Source of the DNA: an uncultured Clostridia bacterium
Lineage (GTDB): Bacteria > Bacillota > Clostridia > Oscillospirales > Oscillospiraceae
Assembly: GCA_945948535.1 (NCBI GenBank)
Contig: CAMFBN010000001.1
Location: 99,284 to 163,283, forward strand
Direction: 5' to 3'
Length of the DNA stretch: 64,000 nt
Below the pieces are notes generated by a model. That model searched no databases. It saw only the letters and a program-made list of their open reading frames with translations, and had not been told where the DNA came from. The position numbers were made by a program, and so were the translations under genes. Every line of letters begins with the position of its first letter. The first letter of the stretch is position 1. This document shows positions 23,064 to 31,502 of the stretch, piece after piece.

Positions 23064-24591
23064 TTTTCTTTCCTCCCAGCCTTGTCATCATCATGCCCAC
23101 CTCGGGCTTGGACGCGCCCCGGCCCTCCACGATGCCGCTGACCTTTCCGCCGCACAGCACCAGAATCCGGTCGCACAGCTCCAGCAGCACGTCCAGATCC
23201 TCGCCGACATAAACCACAGCCACGCCGGCCTTCTTCTGCTGGTTGATGAGGTCGTAGATGGTATAGGAGGCGTTGATGTCCAGTCCCCGGACAGCGTAGG
23301 CCGTCAGCAGAACGCTGGGGGCAGAGGCGATTTCCCGGCCCACCAGCACCTTCTGGACGTTGCCGCCGGACAGGCGGCGCACCGGGGTGGTGACGCCGGG
23401 GGTCACAACGTCCAGATCCTTCACGACCTTTTCCGCAAGCTGGCGGGGCTTCTTCCGGTCGGTAAAGAAGGACTTTCCCTTCCGGAAGGAACGGAGCATC
23501 ATATTGTCCGTCAAATCCATGCTGCCGACTAAGCCCATGCCCAGCCGGTCCTCGGGAACGAAGGACAGGCATACGCCCATATCCGCAATGCTTAAGGGGT
23601 CCTTTCCCACCAGCTCTTCCCGGGTACCGTCGTCCTCCACATAGCAGATGCTGCCGGACTCAGCGGGCTGCAATCCCGCGATGGCTTCCAGCAGCTCCTT
23701 CTGACCGCAGCCGGAAATACCGGCAATACCCAAAATCTCGCCGCTGTTGATGGTAAAGCTCACGTCCTCCAGCTTGAGAGTACCCTCAATGTCCCGGACA
23801 GTGAGGCCCTTGACCTCCACCCGGGGCTTGGGGTCCACCGGGTCGGGACGCTCGATGTTCAGCGTCACAGGGCGGCCCACCATCATGTTGGTCATTTCCT
23901 GGGCGTTGGTCTTTTTTGTGAGCATATCGCCCACAAACTGACCATGGCGCAGAATGGCCACCCGGTCGGACAGTTCCTCCACCTCGTGCATTTTATGGGT
24001 GATAATGACGATGGCTTTCCCCGCATCCCGCATATTCCGCAGCACGGCGAAGAGCTTCTCCGTCTCCTGCGGGGTCAGCACGGCGGTAGGCTCGTCCAGA
24101 ATCAGAATATCCGCGCCCCGGTAGAGCACCTTGACGATCTCCACCGTCTGCTTCTGGGAGACGGACATATTGTAGACCTTCTGGTAGGGGTCCACGTCAA
24201 AGCCGTAGGTGTCGCAGATGGCCTTGACCTTCTTCGCCACCTCGTCCATGTTGAGACGGCCCGGCTCCTTCAGGCCCAGCACAATATTCTCCGCGGCGGT
24301 GAGCACATCCACCAGCTTGAAGTGCTGATGAATCATGCCGATTCCGTAGCCGAAGGCATCTCTGGGAGAACGGATCACCGCTTCCTCCCCGTTAATGAAA
24401 ATCTGGCCCTCGTCCGGGAAGTAGATGCCGGAGAGCATATTCATGAGGGTGGTCTTGCCGCTGCCGTTTTCTCCCAGCAGGGCCAGAATCTCTCCCCTGT
24501 AAATATCCAGCCACACCCGGTCGTTGGCAAGGACGGTGCCGAAGCGTTTGGTGATGTCCCGCATTTGTACTGCGGCGGTTTTATTCTCCAA
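23056..24591 (-). CDS. Nucleoside-type ABC transporter ATPase (NupO-like, double domain)
   Basis: An ATPase of about 511 residues with two ABC domains that energises the two permeases. Domain 1 has Walker A GENGSGKTT, signature MSVSQKQTVEI and Walker B LILDEPTAVL; domain 2 has GISGCGQKE as a weak Walker A, signature LSGGNVQK and Walker B VLLTAYAVRGLD, which lacks the usual Asp-Glu pair, a usual asymmetry in ribose/BMP-type ATPases. A TTG start at 24591 is chosen: AGAAGGAG lies about 10 bases upstream, while the ATG nine codons earlier has no ribosome site. Reduced TTG initiation would fit lower expression than the lipoprotein. Confidence 0.9.
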   Translation of the reverse strand: MENKTAAVQMRDITKRFGTVLANDRVWLDIYRGEILALLGENGSGKTTLMNMLSGIYFPDEGQIFINGEEAVIRSPRDAFGYGIGMIHQHFKLVDVLTAAENIVLGLKEPGRLNMDEVAKKVKAICDTYGFDVDPYQKVYNMSVSQKQTVEIVKVLYRGADILILDEPTAVLTPQETEKLFAVLRNMRDAGKAIVIITHKMHEVEELSDRVAILRHGQFVGDMLTKKTNAQEMTNMMVGRPVTLNIERPDPVDPKPRVEVKGLTVRDIEGTLKLEDVSFTINSGEILGIAGISGCGQKELLEAIAGLQPAESGSICYVEDDGTREELVGKDPLSIADMGVCLSFVPEDRLGMGLVGSMDLTDNMMLRSFRKGKSFFTDRKKPRQLAEKVVKDLDVVTPGVTTPVRRLSGGNVQKVLVGREIASAPSVLLTAYAVRGLDINASYTIYDLINQQKKAGVAVVYVGEDLDVLLELCDRILVLCGGKVSGIVEGRGASKPEVGMMMTRLGGKKNA

Positions 24592-24620
24592 AGGGTTCAC
24601 ACTCCTTCTAAAATCCATGT

Positions 24621-24699
24621 TGCAAAGGGCAGCGCGGCGAAGATTTCACTGCGCTGCCCTTTGCAGCAGAGAATGGGAAGCCCCCGCAAGGGGGCCTCC
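24621..24699 (-). terminator. Two stem-loops between BMP lipoprotein and ATPase genes
   Basis: A perfect 15-bp stem (24621-24635 with 24651-24665) and a second stem gggaagccccc / gggggcctccc (24675-24699). No long T-run follows. They may stabilise the lipoprotein mRNA or reduce transcription into the transporter genes. Confidence 0.7.
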
Positions 24700-24715
24700 C
24701 AGAGTCTCATACAAC

Positions 24716-25987
24716 TTAGAACGCGGTATCCAGCAGAGTGATGCCGTCGATCTTCAGATCGAAGTAAGGCGCGGAGCGCTTGACGGACTCGTTGAAGTAG
24801 CCGTTCTCAATCACCTCGGTGTCGGGGGTGTAGTTGGGATCGGTGTCCACGTCAGCCAGGTAGCTGTCCAGAGCCTTGCCTTCCACGGTGAAGGTGGTGG
24901 TGTCGAAGACATGAATCTTGCCGGACTCGATGTCAGCCTTGACCTCGGCAACCTTGTCGGCGGTACCGGCGGCGGCAGCCTGCTCGTTGATGTCGGTCAG
25001 CACAACAGAGCCGGTGGCGATGGTGCCGGTCCAGTCGGCGGCAATGGCCTCACCGTTCTTTACACAGTTCACAACGTACTCATAGTAAGGCGCCCAGTTG
25101 ATGCGGGAGGACACCAGGAAGGTGTTGGGGCAGGCGGCAACGGTGGAGCCGTTGTAGGAAACGTTGGGCACACCGGCGGTCTCGCAGGCAGTGGGCGCGC
25201 CCATGGAGTCGGCGTGCTGAGAGATCAGCTTGGCGCCGCTGGCGATCAGCTTGTTGGCGCCTTCCTTCTCGGCGGTCTCGTCATACCAGGAGCCGGTGAA
25301 GGTCACGTCCATGGTCACGGTGGGGCAGACGGACTTGGCGCCCAGATAGAAGCTGGTGTAGCCGGAAACCACTTCGGCGTAGGTAAAGGCGCCCACATAG
25401 CCCATCTTGGCTTCCTCGGCGGTAAACTGACCGGCTTCGATCATCTCGTTCAGCTTCAGACCGGCGACAACGCCAGCCAGATAACGGCCCTCGTAGATGG
25501 CGGCGAAGGCGTTGTGGTAGTTGCTCAGGCCCTGGGTGTGAGCCTTGGTGCCGGTGGCGTGGCAGAACTGAACCTCGGGGAACTCCTGAGCAGCCTGAAT
25601 CATGTAATCCTCGTGACCGAAGGAGTCGGCGAAGATGATGTTGCAGCCGGCGTCAGCCAGCTCGCAGGCGGCGTCATAGCACTCCTGACCCTCGGGGATG
25701 TTGGTACGGAAGATGTACTGATCCTCGGTAAGGCCCAGAGCAGCGCAGGCTTCCTTGGCGCCGTTCATGAAGTTCAGGTCATAGGTGGAGTTTTCGTCGT
25801 GCAGGAAGATGAAGCCCAGCTTCACATCAGCGGCGGGGGCTTCCGCAGTGGGAGCCTCGGTGGCAGGGGCCTCAGCGGCAGGAGCGGCGGCAGCAGAGGT
25901 CTCGGCGGGAGCGGCAGTCTTGCCGCCGCAGGCAGCAAGGCTCAGCACCATAACCAGAACCAGAGCCAGAGAAAGAATCTTTTTCAT
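24716..25987 (-). CDS. BMP-family nucleoside-binding lipoprotein
   Basis: A 423-residue surface lipoprotein that captures the transported solute for the ABC system encoded downstream. Signal peptide MKKILSLALVLVMVLSLAAC with lipobox LAAC, then an Ala/Pro/Glu-rich linker (about 25-55), then the BMP/Med fold (VKLGFIFLHDENSTYDLNF, FADSFGHEDYM, VGAFTYAEVVSGYTSFYLGA). AGGAGG lies 9 bases before the ATG at 25987. First gene of the operon. BMP proteins bind purine nucleosides in characterised cases (PnrA, BmpA); the ligand here is inferred. Confidence 0.92.
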   Translation of the reverse strand: MKKILSLALVLVMVLSLAACGGKTAAPAETSAAAAPAAEAPATEAPTAEAPAADVKLGFIFLHDENSTYDLNFMNGAKEACAALGLTEDQYIFRTNIPEGQECYDAACELADAGCNIIFADSFGHEDYMIQAAQEFPEVQFCHATGTKAHTQGLSNYHNAFAAIYEGRYLAGVVAGLKLNEMIEAGQFTAEEAKMGYVGAFTYAEVVSGYTSFYLGAKSVCPTVTMDVTFTGSWYDETAEKEGANKLIASGAKLISQHADSMGAPTACETAGVPNVSYNGSTVAACPNTFLVSSRINWAPYYEYVVNCVKNGEAIAADWTGTIATGSVVLTDINEQAAAAGTADKVAEVKADIESGKIHVFDTTTFTVEGKALDSYLADVDTDPNYTPDTEVIENGYFNESVKRSAPYFDLKIDGITLLDTAF

Positions 25988-26096
25988 GTTCTTATTCCTC
26001 CTAATATTATTCTGTATGTGCATTTGTTGCTAACAAAGAACAACCATCATCGGAACCGGCAGCGGCAAACCGCCAGCAGGGGAACGTACAGGATGC

Positions 26097-26125
26097 ATGG
26101 TAATCCAAAATTCACAATTTGTCAA
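26097..26125 (-). promoter_or_regulatory. Promoter of BMP transporter operon
   Basis: On the minus strand a consensus TTGACA (26120-26125), 17-base spacer and weak TACCAT (26097-26102). The roughly 100-base leader to the gene shows no riboswitch I recognise. Confidence 0.55.
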
Positions 26126-26225
26126 CACAGTCCGACGCAATTCCAACTTTTTTTCGGTTTTTCACAAAAACGCGTCACATTTCGCTCTCTTTTTTGCTGA
26201 TGATTCAAGGCAGAGGAAAAGCATA

Positions 26226-26249
26226 GGGGGCGATGCCCGCATCGCCCCT
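26226..26249 (-). terminator. Hairpin after kdpE
   Basis: Stem aggggcgatg / catcgcccct with a CCCG loop, about 75 bases past the kdpE stop; only a weak T tract on the minus strand. The rest of 26126-26321 shows no gene. Confidence 0.45.
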
Positions 26250-26321
26250 TTGTGCCCTCTTTCTTTTCGCCGAAACCCAAGCAATCAATTCCCGCAGGCC
26301 GACGTGACCATGTCCCCTTTC

Positions 26322-27011
26322 CTACAGCTTCAGCATCCGGTAGCCGATGCCGATATGGGTCTGGATATATTGGATATCCGGGTCTTTTTCCAGCTTTTTG
26401 CGCAAGGTCGCCATATGCACCCGGAGGGAAGCCATGTCGCTTTCCCAGCAGCTGCCCCAGATTTTCTCGGTCAGGTAGGTGTGGGTCAGCACCTTTCCAA
26501 CGTCCTTGGCAAGCAGGCACAGCAGCTTATATTCCGTAGGCGTCAGCTTCAGGGGACTGCCCTCCAGATAGGCGCAGCCCGCGCCGTAATCGATTGTCAG
26601 ACTGCCGTTGCGGAAAACGGCTTCCCCGGACTTACTGTCCAGAGCGGCGAGCCTGCGCTGGGTCACCCGTAGCCGGGCCAGCAGCTCCGCCACGGAGAAG
26701 GGCTTGGTCAGATAATCGTCAGCCCCTGCGTCCAGCGCCGCGATTTTATCCGCATCCTCACTGCGGGCGCTGATGACGATAATGGGCATCTGGGACCAGG
26801 AGCGGATACGCTTGATAACCTCCACCCCGTCCATATCCGGCAGGCCCAGATCCAGCAGCACGATATCCGGCTGCTGGGTGGAGGCGGCGGCAATGGCACT
26901 CTCCCCGTCCGCTGCGGTCAGATGGCGGTATTCATTGGATTTCAGTGTGGTGGTGATGAGGTTGCGGACGGTTCCGTCGTCCTCCACCACCAGAATCAGT
27001 GGCTTATTCAT
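26322..27011 (-). CDS. kdpE: KdpE-like response regulator (OmpR family)
   Basis: A 229-residue regulator. The receiver domain (1-120) has the acidic pair VVEDD, phospho-acceptor LLDLGLPDMDG and the TKPF lysine; the winged-helix DNA-binding domain follows (about 130-229, LTPTEYKLLCLLAKDVGKV, RVHMATLRKKLE). The sequence is closest in style to KdpE. The ATG overlaps the sensor-kinase stop by eight bases (ATGAATAA). Last gene of the potassium cluster; no kdpFABC is nearby, so it may control ktrAB or distant genes. Confidence 0.88.
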   Translation of the reverse strand: MNKPLILVVEDDGTVRNLITTTLKSNEYRHLTAADGESAIAAASTQQPDIVLLDLGLPDMDGVEVIKRIRSWSQMPIIVISARSEDADKIAALDAGADDYLTKPFSVAELLARLRVTQRRLAALDSKSGEAVFRNGSLTIDYGAGCAYLEGSPLKLTPTEYKLLCLLAKDVGKVLTHTYLTEKIWGSCWESDMASLRVHMATLRKKLEKDPDIQYIQTHIGIGYRMLKL

Positions 27012-28833
27012 GGACTTCCACCTCCCCGGATGGAACAGTAAAGGTAAATACGGTGCCCTTGGGCCGGTTGTCGGCAACGTGGATTTCTCCGCCATGGGCG
27101 GTGATAATGGATTTGCACAGGCCAAGGCCCAGTCCTAAGCTGCGGCGGCTGTCCGCGATGGGGTTGCTGCCGGTATAAAACATCTGGAAAATACGCTCCT
27201 TTTCCCCGTCGGAAATGCCGGGGCCGTCATCCGCCACGGAGACCACCGCGCAGCCCCCCTCCCCTTTCGTGGTGATCGCGATATGGGAGCCAATGGGGGT
27301 ATACTTGATGGCGTTGTCCACCAGATTGATGATTACCTGCACGATGAGCCGGGCGTCGCATTTTGCCAGCAGCAGCTCATCCTGATGGGAAACCGTAATG
27401 GTGTGCTCCGAGCGCTTGCGGCTGATGTGCTGCAGGGCCTCGGAGACCATTTCCTCCACCAGCTGGGGCTGGGTGTTCAGCTTCATATGCCCTTCCTCGA
27501 TTCGTGTCACCGCCAGCAGATTCTCCACCAGATTGTAAAGCCACGCCGCGTCGTCGTAGATGTCGCTGTACATCTGATTCCGGGTCTCCGGGGACAGGCT
27601 TTCGCTGTCCGACAGCAGAATGCCCGCGTTGCCGGAGATGGCGGTCAGCGGCGTGCGCAGGTCGTGGGAGATGGAGCGCAGCAGGTTGGAGCGGAGCTTT
27701 TCGTTCTCCGCCAAGAGCTTGGCCTCCTCCTTCTCCTTGGCGTTGCGCATATTTTCCAGCGCCAGGGCGCACTCGCCCAGAATGGACAATAGGACGCTGT
27801 TTTCAAAGGCTTCCAGACTCTCCGCCCCCTCCATGACCACGCTGCCGTAAACCTTCGCGGCGGTTTTGATCAGGTAGATGGTGGAATTGTGCTTTCCGCC
27901 GGTGGTGATGCCGGGATGCACCCCCAGCTCCCGGTCCGACAGCTTATGCAGCTGGGTCTGGGCAACCTGAAAGATTTCCTCCTCTGTCGCCGCCTTTTGC
28001 AGCATCTGGTTGGTTTCGAACAGCAGGTTTGTCCGGTAGGCTGCCCGGGTGGACTGCTTGACCTGACTTTTCAGCCGGTCGGTCAGAGTGCCGACAATCA
28101 GCGCCGCCACAATCATAATAAAGAAGGTCATGGGCGCGCCGTGCTCGTAGACCCGCAGGGAAAACCGGGGGCTGGTGAAGAAGAAATTGAACACCACCAC
28201 ACTGCCCACGGCGGACAGAACATAACTGCTCCGGGTGGAGGTTGCCATGGAGGTCAGCAGCACCGCCAGCAGATAGATGGCGATGATATTCGCTTCCGTA
28301 AAGCCCACCCGGGAAAAGGCGTAGCCCATCACCGTGGCAAGACACAAAATCCCCAGCGACACTGCCCAGTCCCGCAAAAGGGCAGGCAGGCCGCTTTTTC
28401 GTCTGGCTTTCTGGGCACGGTAGGCGCCGTCCACGTTGGCATCCGGGATAATGTGGATGTCCATGTTCGGCGCCATGGCGATGAGCTTTTCCGTCAGGGT
28501 AGGCTTGCTCCAGGGGTGCTTCCGTGTCGCCGCGCTTCTTCCGATGACGATTTTTGTCACTCCGGACAGCCGGGCGTACTCCGCGATCTGATAGGACACG
28601 TCGTCGCCGAACACCGTCTCCACCGTCGCGCCCAGACTCTGCGCCAGCCGGACATTGGCCCGAAGCCGTTGCCGGTCGGCATCCGGCATGGCTTCATAGC
28701 TGGGCGTCTGAACAAACAGCGCCGTAAGGCTGCAATGAAAGGCCTGGGCCATGGTGGCGGCGGTGCGAATGATCTTCGCGTTGGACGGCGCTGACGACAG
28801 GCAGGCCAGAATATGCTCCTTTGGCAGCTCCAT
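27004..28833 (-). CDS. KdpD-like sensor histidine kinase lacking the N-terminal KdpD domain
   Basis: A 609-residue membrane kinase. Residues 1-130 are the universal-stress-protein-like domain of KdpD, followed by four close transmembrane helices (about 155-265; DUF4118 type), a GAF-like region, the H-box SISHDLRTPLT with H390, and the ATPase domain (NLVDNAIKYTP, VADDGPGIS, GLGLGLCKSI). A standard KdpD is near 890 residues and starts with a Walker-containing KdpD domain of about 210-250 residues, which is absent here. The start is backed by GGAGGAGGG upstream and only 27 bases separate it from the preceding gene, so this is a natural short form rather than a cut gene. Confidence 0.88.
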   Translation of the reverse strand: MELPKEHILACLSSAPSNAKIIRTAATMAQAFHCSLTALFVQTPSYEAMPDADRQRLRANVRLAQSLGATVETVFGDDVSYQIAEYARLSGVTKIVIGRSAATRKHPWSKPTLTEKLIAMAPNMDIHIIPDANVDGAYRAQKARRKSGLPALLRDWAVSLGILCLATVMGYAFSRVGFTEANIIAIYLLAVLLTSMATSTRSSYVLSAVGSVVVFNFFFTSPRFSLRVYEHGAPMTFFIMIVAALIVGTLTDRLKSQVKQSTRAAYRTNLLFETNQMLQKAATEEEIFQVAQTQLHKLSDRELGVHPGITTGGKHNSTIYLIKTAAKVYGSVVMEGAESLEAFENSVLLSILGECALALENMRNAKEKEEAKLLAENEKLRSNLLRSISHDLRTPLTAISGNAGILLSDSESLSPETRNQMYSDIYDDAAWLYNLVENLLAVTRIEEGHMKLNTQPQLVEEMVSEALQHISRKRSEHTITVSHQDELLLAKCDARLIVQVIINLVDNAIKYTPIGSHIAITTKGEGGCAVVSVADDGPGISDGEKERIFQMFYTGSNPIADSRRSLGLGLGLCKSIITAHGGEIHVADNRPKGTVFTFTVPSGEVEVHE

Positions 28834-28860
28834 GACGCCACCCTCCTCCGTTTTTCGCCA

Positions 28861-29301
28861 TTATATCACAGTTTTCAGAGAATTTCCACTGCTGTGCCCC
28901 AGATATTGGAGGAATGCGTCGGTGGACTCCGCCTGTGTGCCGGTTCTCCAGAGCACCTGCTGTAACGGCAGGTCTTCCAGCTCCAGCGCAAAGCAGCTCA
29001 GCCCATGCCGGGGACAGAATGTCCCGGAAAGAAAACCGACGGCTGCCCTGCCCTCATACACTGCCTCCGGCACCGCCGTATCCGTGTGCAGAACCATTTC
29101 GACCTCCGGGTTTTCTCTGGAAAAACCCGCCAGCAGCTGCGCCATCCGCTCCGCCGTTCCCGGGTCCGAAAACGCCAGAGAGAGAACCTCCTTCTCCGGC
29201 ACTTCCTCCTGCTGCGCAAGAAAGCCGTCCACTTTTCCCAAACTGTGAAACAGGTACGCCTGACCGGCCAGAAATACCATCACCGCCAGAACAGCCCACA
29301 T
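28861..29301 (-). CDS. Unknown membrane-anchored protein within potassium cluster
   Basis: A 146-residue protein with one N-terminal hydrophobic segment (WAVLAVMVFLAGQAYLF), then a soluble part: a region EKEVLSLAFSDPGTAERMAQLLAGF..NPEVEMVLHT that recalls part of a periplasmic-binding or LysR effector fold, and AVYEGRAAVGFLSG. GGGAGG lies 7 bases before the ATG. It lies between ktrA and the kinase gene in a run of five same-strand genes with short gaps, which suggests a role in potassium sensing. No family recognised. Confidence 0.65.
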   Translation of the reverse strand: MWAVLAVMVFLAGQAYLFHSLGKVDGFLAQQEEVPEKEVLSLAFSDPGTAERMAQLLAGFSRENPEVEMVLHTDTAVPEAVYEGRAAVGFLSGTFCPRHGLSCFALELEDLPLQQVLWRTGTQAESTDAFLQYLGHSSGNSLKTVI

Positions 29302-29332
29302 ATCTGTCCCTCCCCTCCAGAAAAAACCATCG

Positions 29333-29980
29333 TCAGATTTTGAAGCATTTTTGCAGATCCTTATATTTTCCCATGACCATCAGGGTCTTTTCCTCGGAAA
29401 GCAGCGTGTCCGAGGTGATGAAGGCGTTCAGCTTCTGCCCGGTTTTCACCGCCAGAATGTTGATTCCGTACTTTTTGCGGATATCCACCTGCCCCACGGT
29501 CTTGCCCAGCCACGCTCTGGGAATGCTCACCTCAAAAATCGCGTGCTCCTTGTCGATTTCGATGTAATCGAGAATGTGGTCGGCGCTGCACCGGATGGCG
29601 GTCCACCGGGCCAGCTGCTTTTCCGGATACACCACCTCGTCCGCGCCGTTGCGCAGCAGAAACTTCTCCTGCACGTCGGTTGCCGCCCGGGACACCACCA
29701 TTCTGGCGCCCAGCTCCTTCAGAAGAGAGGTGGTTTCCAGTGAGCTCTGGAAATCGTCTCCGATTGCCACGATGCACACGTCGTAATTGTCCACGCCCAG
29801 AGAACGCAGAAAATCCTCGTTGGTACTGTCGCCGATTTGCGCGTTGGTGACATAGGGCAGAATCTCCTGCACCCGTTCCTCTTTGTGATCCACCGCCATG
29901 ACCTGATGGTTCAGCTCCCGGAGCTTCATGGCGATGTGCTTTCCGAATCGGCCCAGGCCGATGAGCATAATGGATTTCAT
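29333..29980 (-). CDS. ktrA: Potassium uptake regulatory subunit KtrA/KtrC (RCK)
   Basis: A 215-residue cytoplasmic octameric ring subunit that gates KtrB by nucleotide binding. The TrkA_N Rossmann domain shows GLGRFGKHIA and the acidic end MAVDHKEERV, followed by ATDVQEKFLLRNGADEVVYPE; the TrkA_C domain (about 140-215) carries the c-di-AMP/ligand site in this family. The ATG at 29980 has GGGAGG 8 bases upstream. It follows ktrB by 21 bases. Confidence 0.93.
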   Translation of the reverse strand: MKSIMLIGLGRFGKHIAMKLRELNHQVMAVDHKEERVQEILPYVTNAQIGDSTNEDFLRSLGVDNYDVCIVAIGDDFQSSLETTSLLKELGARMVVSRAATDVQEKFLLRNGADEVVYPEKQLARWTAIRCSADHILDYIEIDKEHAIFEVSIPRAWLGKTVGQVDIRKKYGINILAVKTGQKLNAFITSDTLLSEEKTLMVMGKYKDLQKCFKI

Positions 29981-30001
29981 ATAATAACCTCCCATTTCCA
30001 T

Positions 30002-31333
30002 TTATCCAACCGTGATCTTCTCCAGCGGCAGCTTGGAGAGGGTGTTTTTATTGGCGGGCAGGGTGGCAAAAATCAGCGTCAGGCCGCCCACTCTGCCGAA
30101 GAACATCAGCGCAATCAGCACCAGTCTGGAAGCCGTGCCCAATCCGGGCGTGATGCCCAGCGACAACCCCACCGTTCCCACCGCCGAGGCGCTTTCAAAC
30201 AGGCAGGTCAGCAGCGGCAGGCCCTCGGCGGCGCTGATGACCATACCCCCGGCGAAAAACAACGCAAGATACATCAGAAAAACAGCAACGGCATTTTTCA
30301 GGGTTTCGTCCGCAATGCGGCGTCCATAATACTGTCCGTTTGCCCGTTTGCGGAACACAGCCACAGAGCAGGCCACCAGCACCGCCAGCGTGGTGGTCTT
30401 CATGCCGCCGGCTGTAGAGCCGGGGCTGCCGCCAATGAGCATCAGAAGGCACGTCACCAGCTGCCCCACCTCGCTGAGTCCGGTCAGATCCAGCGTATTA
30501 AAGCCAGCCGTTCTCGGCGTCACCGCCTGAAACAGGGAGCCCCAAAACCGCTGGGCAAAGGGCAGGCCGCTAAATTCCAGAAAATAAAAATAGAGTGCCG
30601 GAAGTACAATTAAGATGCCGGTGACCGACAGAATCACCTTGCTCTGCATCCGGTAGCGCTGAAAGTGCAGGCCGTTGCGCCGGATGTCCTGCCAGGTCAG
30701 AAAGCCGATGCCGCCAATGACGATGAGCAGCATGACCGTGATGTTCACCACCGGGTTCTGGTTATATTCCGTCAGGGAAGAAAAAGGCGCCCGGGTGCCC
30801 ATCAGGTCGAAGCCCGCATTGCAGAAGGCGGAGACGGAATGGAATACCGCCAGCCAGATTCCCCGCAGGCCATACTCCGGGACGAACACTGTCATCAGCG
30901 CCAGCGCGCCCAGAATCTCAAAAAGGAAAATACCTTTCAAAATGAATCCCGTAAACCGGACGATGCCGCCCACCTGGGGGGCGGAAATGGCATCCTGCAT
31001 GGTGCTGCGCTGCATCAGCGTAATCCGTTTGCCGGAAGCCATGGTGATGGCGACAGCCACCGTAACGACGCCCATGCCGCCAATCTGGATGAGCAGCAGA
31101 ATCACGGCCTGTCCAAAAACGGACCAGTGGGTGGCCGTGTCGTACACAACCAGTCCCGTAACGCAGACCGCCGAGGTGGAGGTAAACAGGCAGTCAAGGA
31201 ACGGGGTGCTGATTCCTGCCGCCGCCGAAACCGGCAGCATCAGCAGCAGCGCACCGGCCAGAATGACCATCAGAAAGCCGAAGAGGATAATTTGCGAGGA
31301 CGTGAGTTTTCTTTTATGCAAAGCCGCCCACAT
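30002..31333 (-). CDS. ktrB: Potassium uptake transmembrane subunit KtrB
   Basis: A 443-residue Na+-dependent K+ channel-like transporter of the Trk/Ktr/HKT superfamily. Four pore-loop repeats with selectivity glycines can be traced: TSTSAVCVTGLV, HSVSAFCNAGFD, AVTPRTAGFNT and ESASAVGTVGLS. The gate loop GGSPGSTAGGMKT lies in the third repeat. The ATG at 31333 has GGGAGG 7 bases upstream. First gene of the potassium cluster. Confidence 0.94.
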   Translation of the reverse strand: MWAALHKRKLTSSQIILFGFLMVILAGALLLMLPVSAAAGISTPFLDCLFTSTSAVCVTGLVVYDTATHWSVFGQAVILLLIQIGGMGVVTVAVAITMASGKRITLMQRSTMQDAISAPQVGGIVRFTGFILKGIFLFEILGALALMTVFVPEYGLRGIWLAVFHSVSAFCNAGFDLMGTRAPFSSLTEYNQNPVVNITVMLLIVIGGIGFLTWQDIRRNGLHFQRYRMQSKVILSVTGILIVLPALYFYFLEFSGLPFAQRFWGSLFQAVTPRTAGFNTLDLTGLSEVGQLVTCLLMLIGGSPGSTAGGMKTTTLAVLVACSVAVFRKRANGQYYGRRIADETLKNAVAVFLMYLALFFAGGMVISAAEGLPLLTCLFESASAVGTVGLSLGITPGLGTASRLVLIALMFFGRVGGLTLIFATLPANKNTLSKLPLEKITVG

Positions 31334-31448
31334 GGCGTGGCCTCCCTTATCTCTATATTCCGACGTTATCATAGAGGAATCGGCATAAAAAGGGTGTTAA
31401 GGCAGGCTGCATCGGTGTTAAGGTTTTATAAAGATTTTGTATAAGCGC

Positions 31449-31488
31449 ATAAAAAAACTTCCCGTCCGCAGCAGGACGGGAAGTTCTG
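31449..31488 (-). terminator. Terminator after DUF819 gene
   Basis: Stem acttcccgtcc / ggacgggaagt, reading into TTTTTTT on the minus strand, just past the DUF819 stop. Confidence 0.9.
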
Positions 31489-31502
31489 TTGTTCAATTGC
31501 AG

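Noticed and set aside
25988..26096. Purine riboswitch in the leader of the BMP transporter operon
   Set aside because: The conserved core bases of the purine aptamer are not present.
28834..28860. KdpD shortened by frameshift, with N-terminal remnant upstream
   Set aside because: Only 27 bases lie before the next gene, with a good ribosome site; no KdpD-domain remnant is found in any frame.
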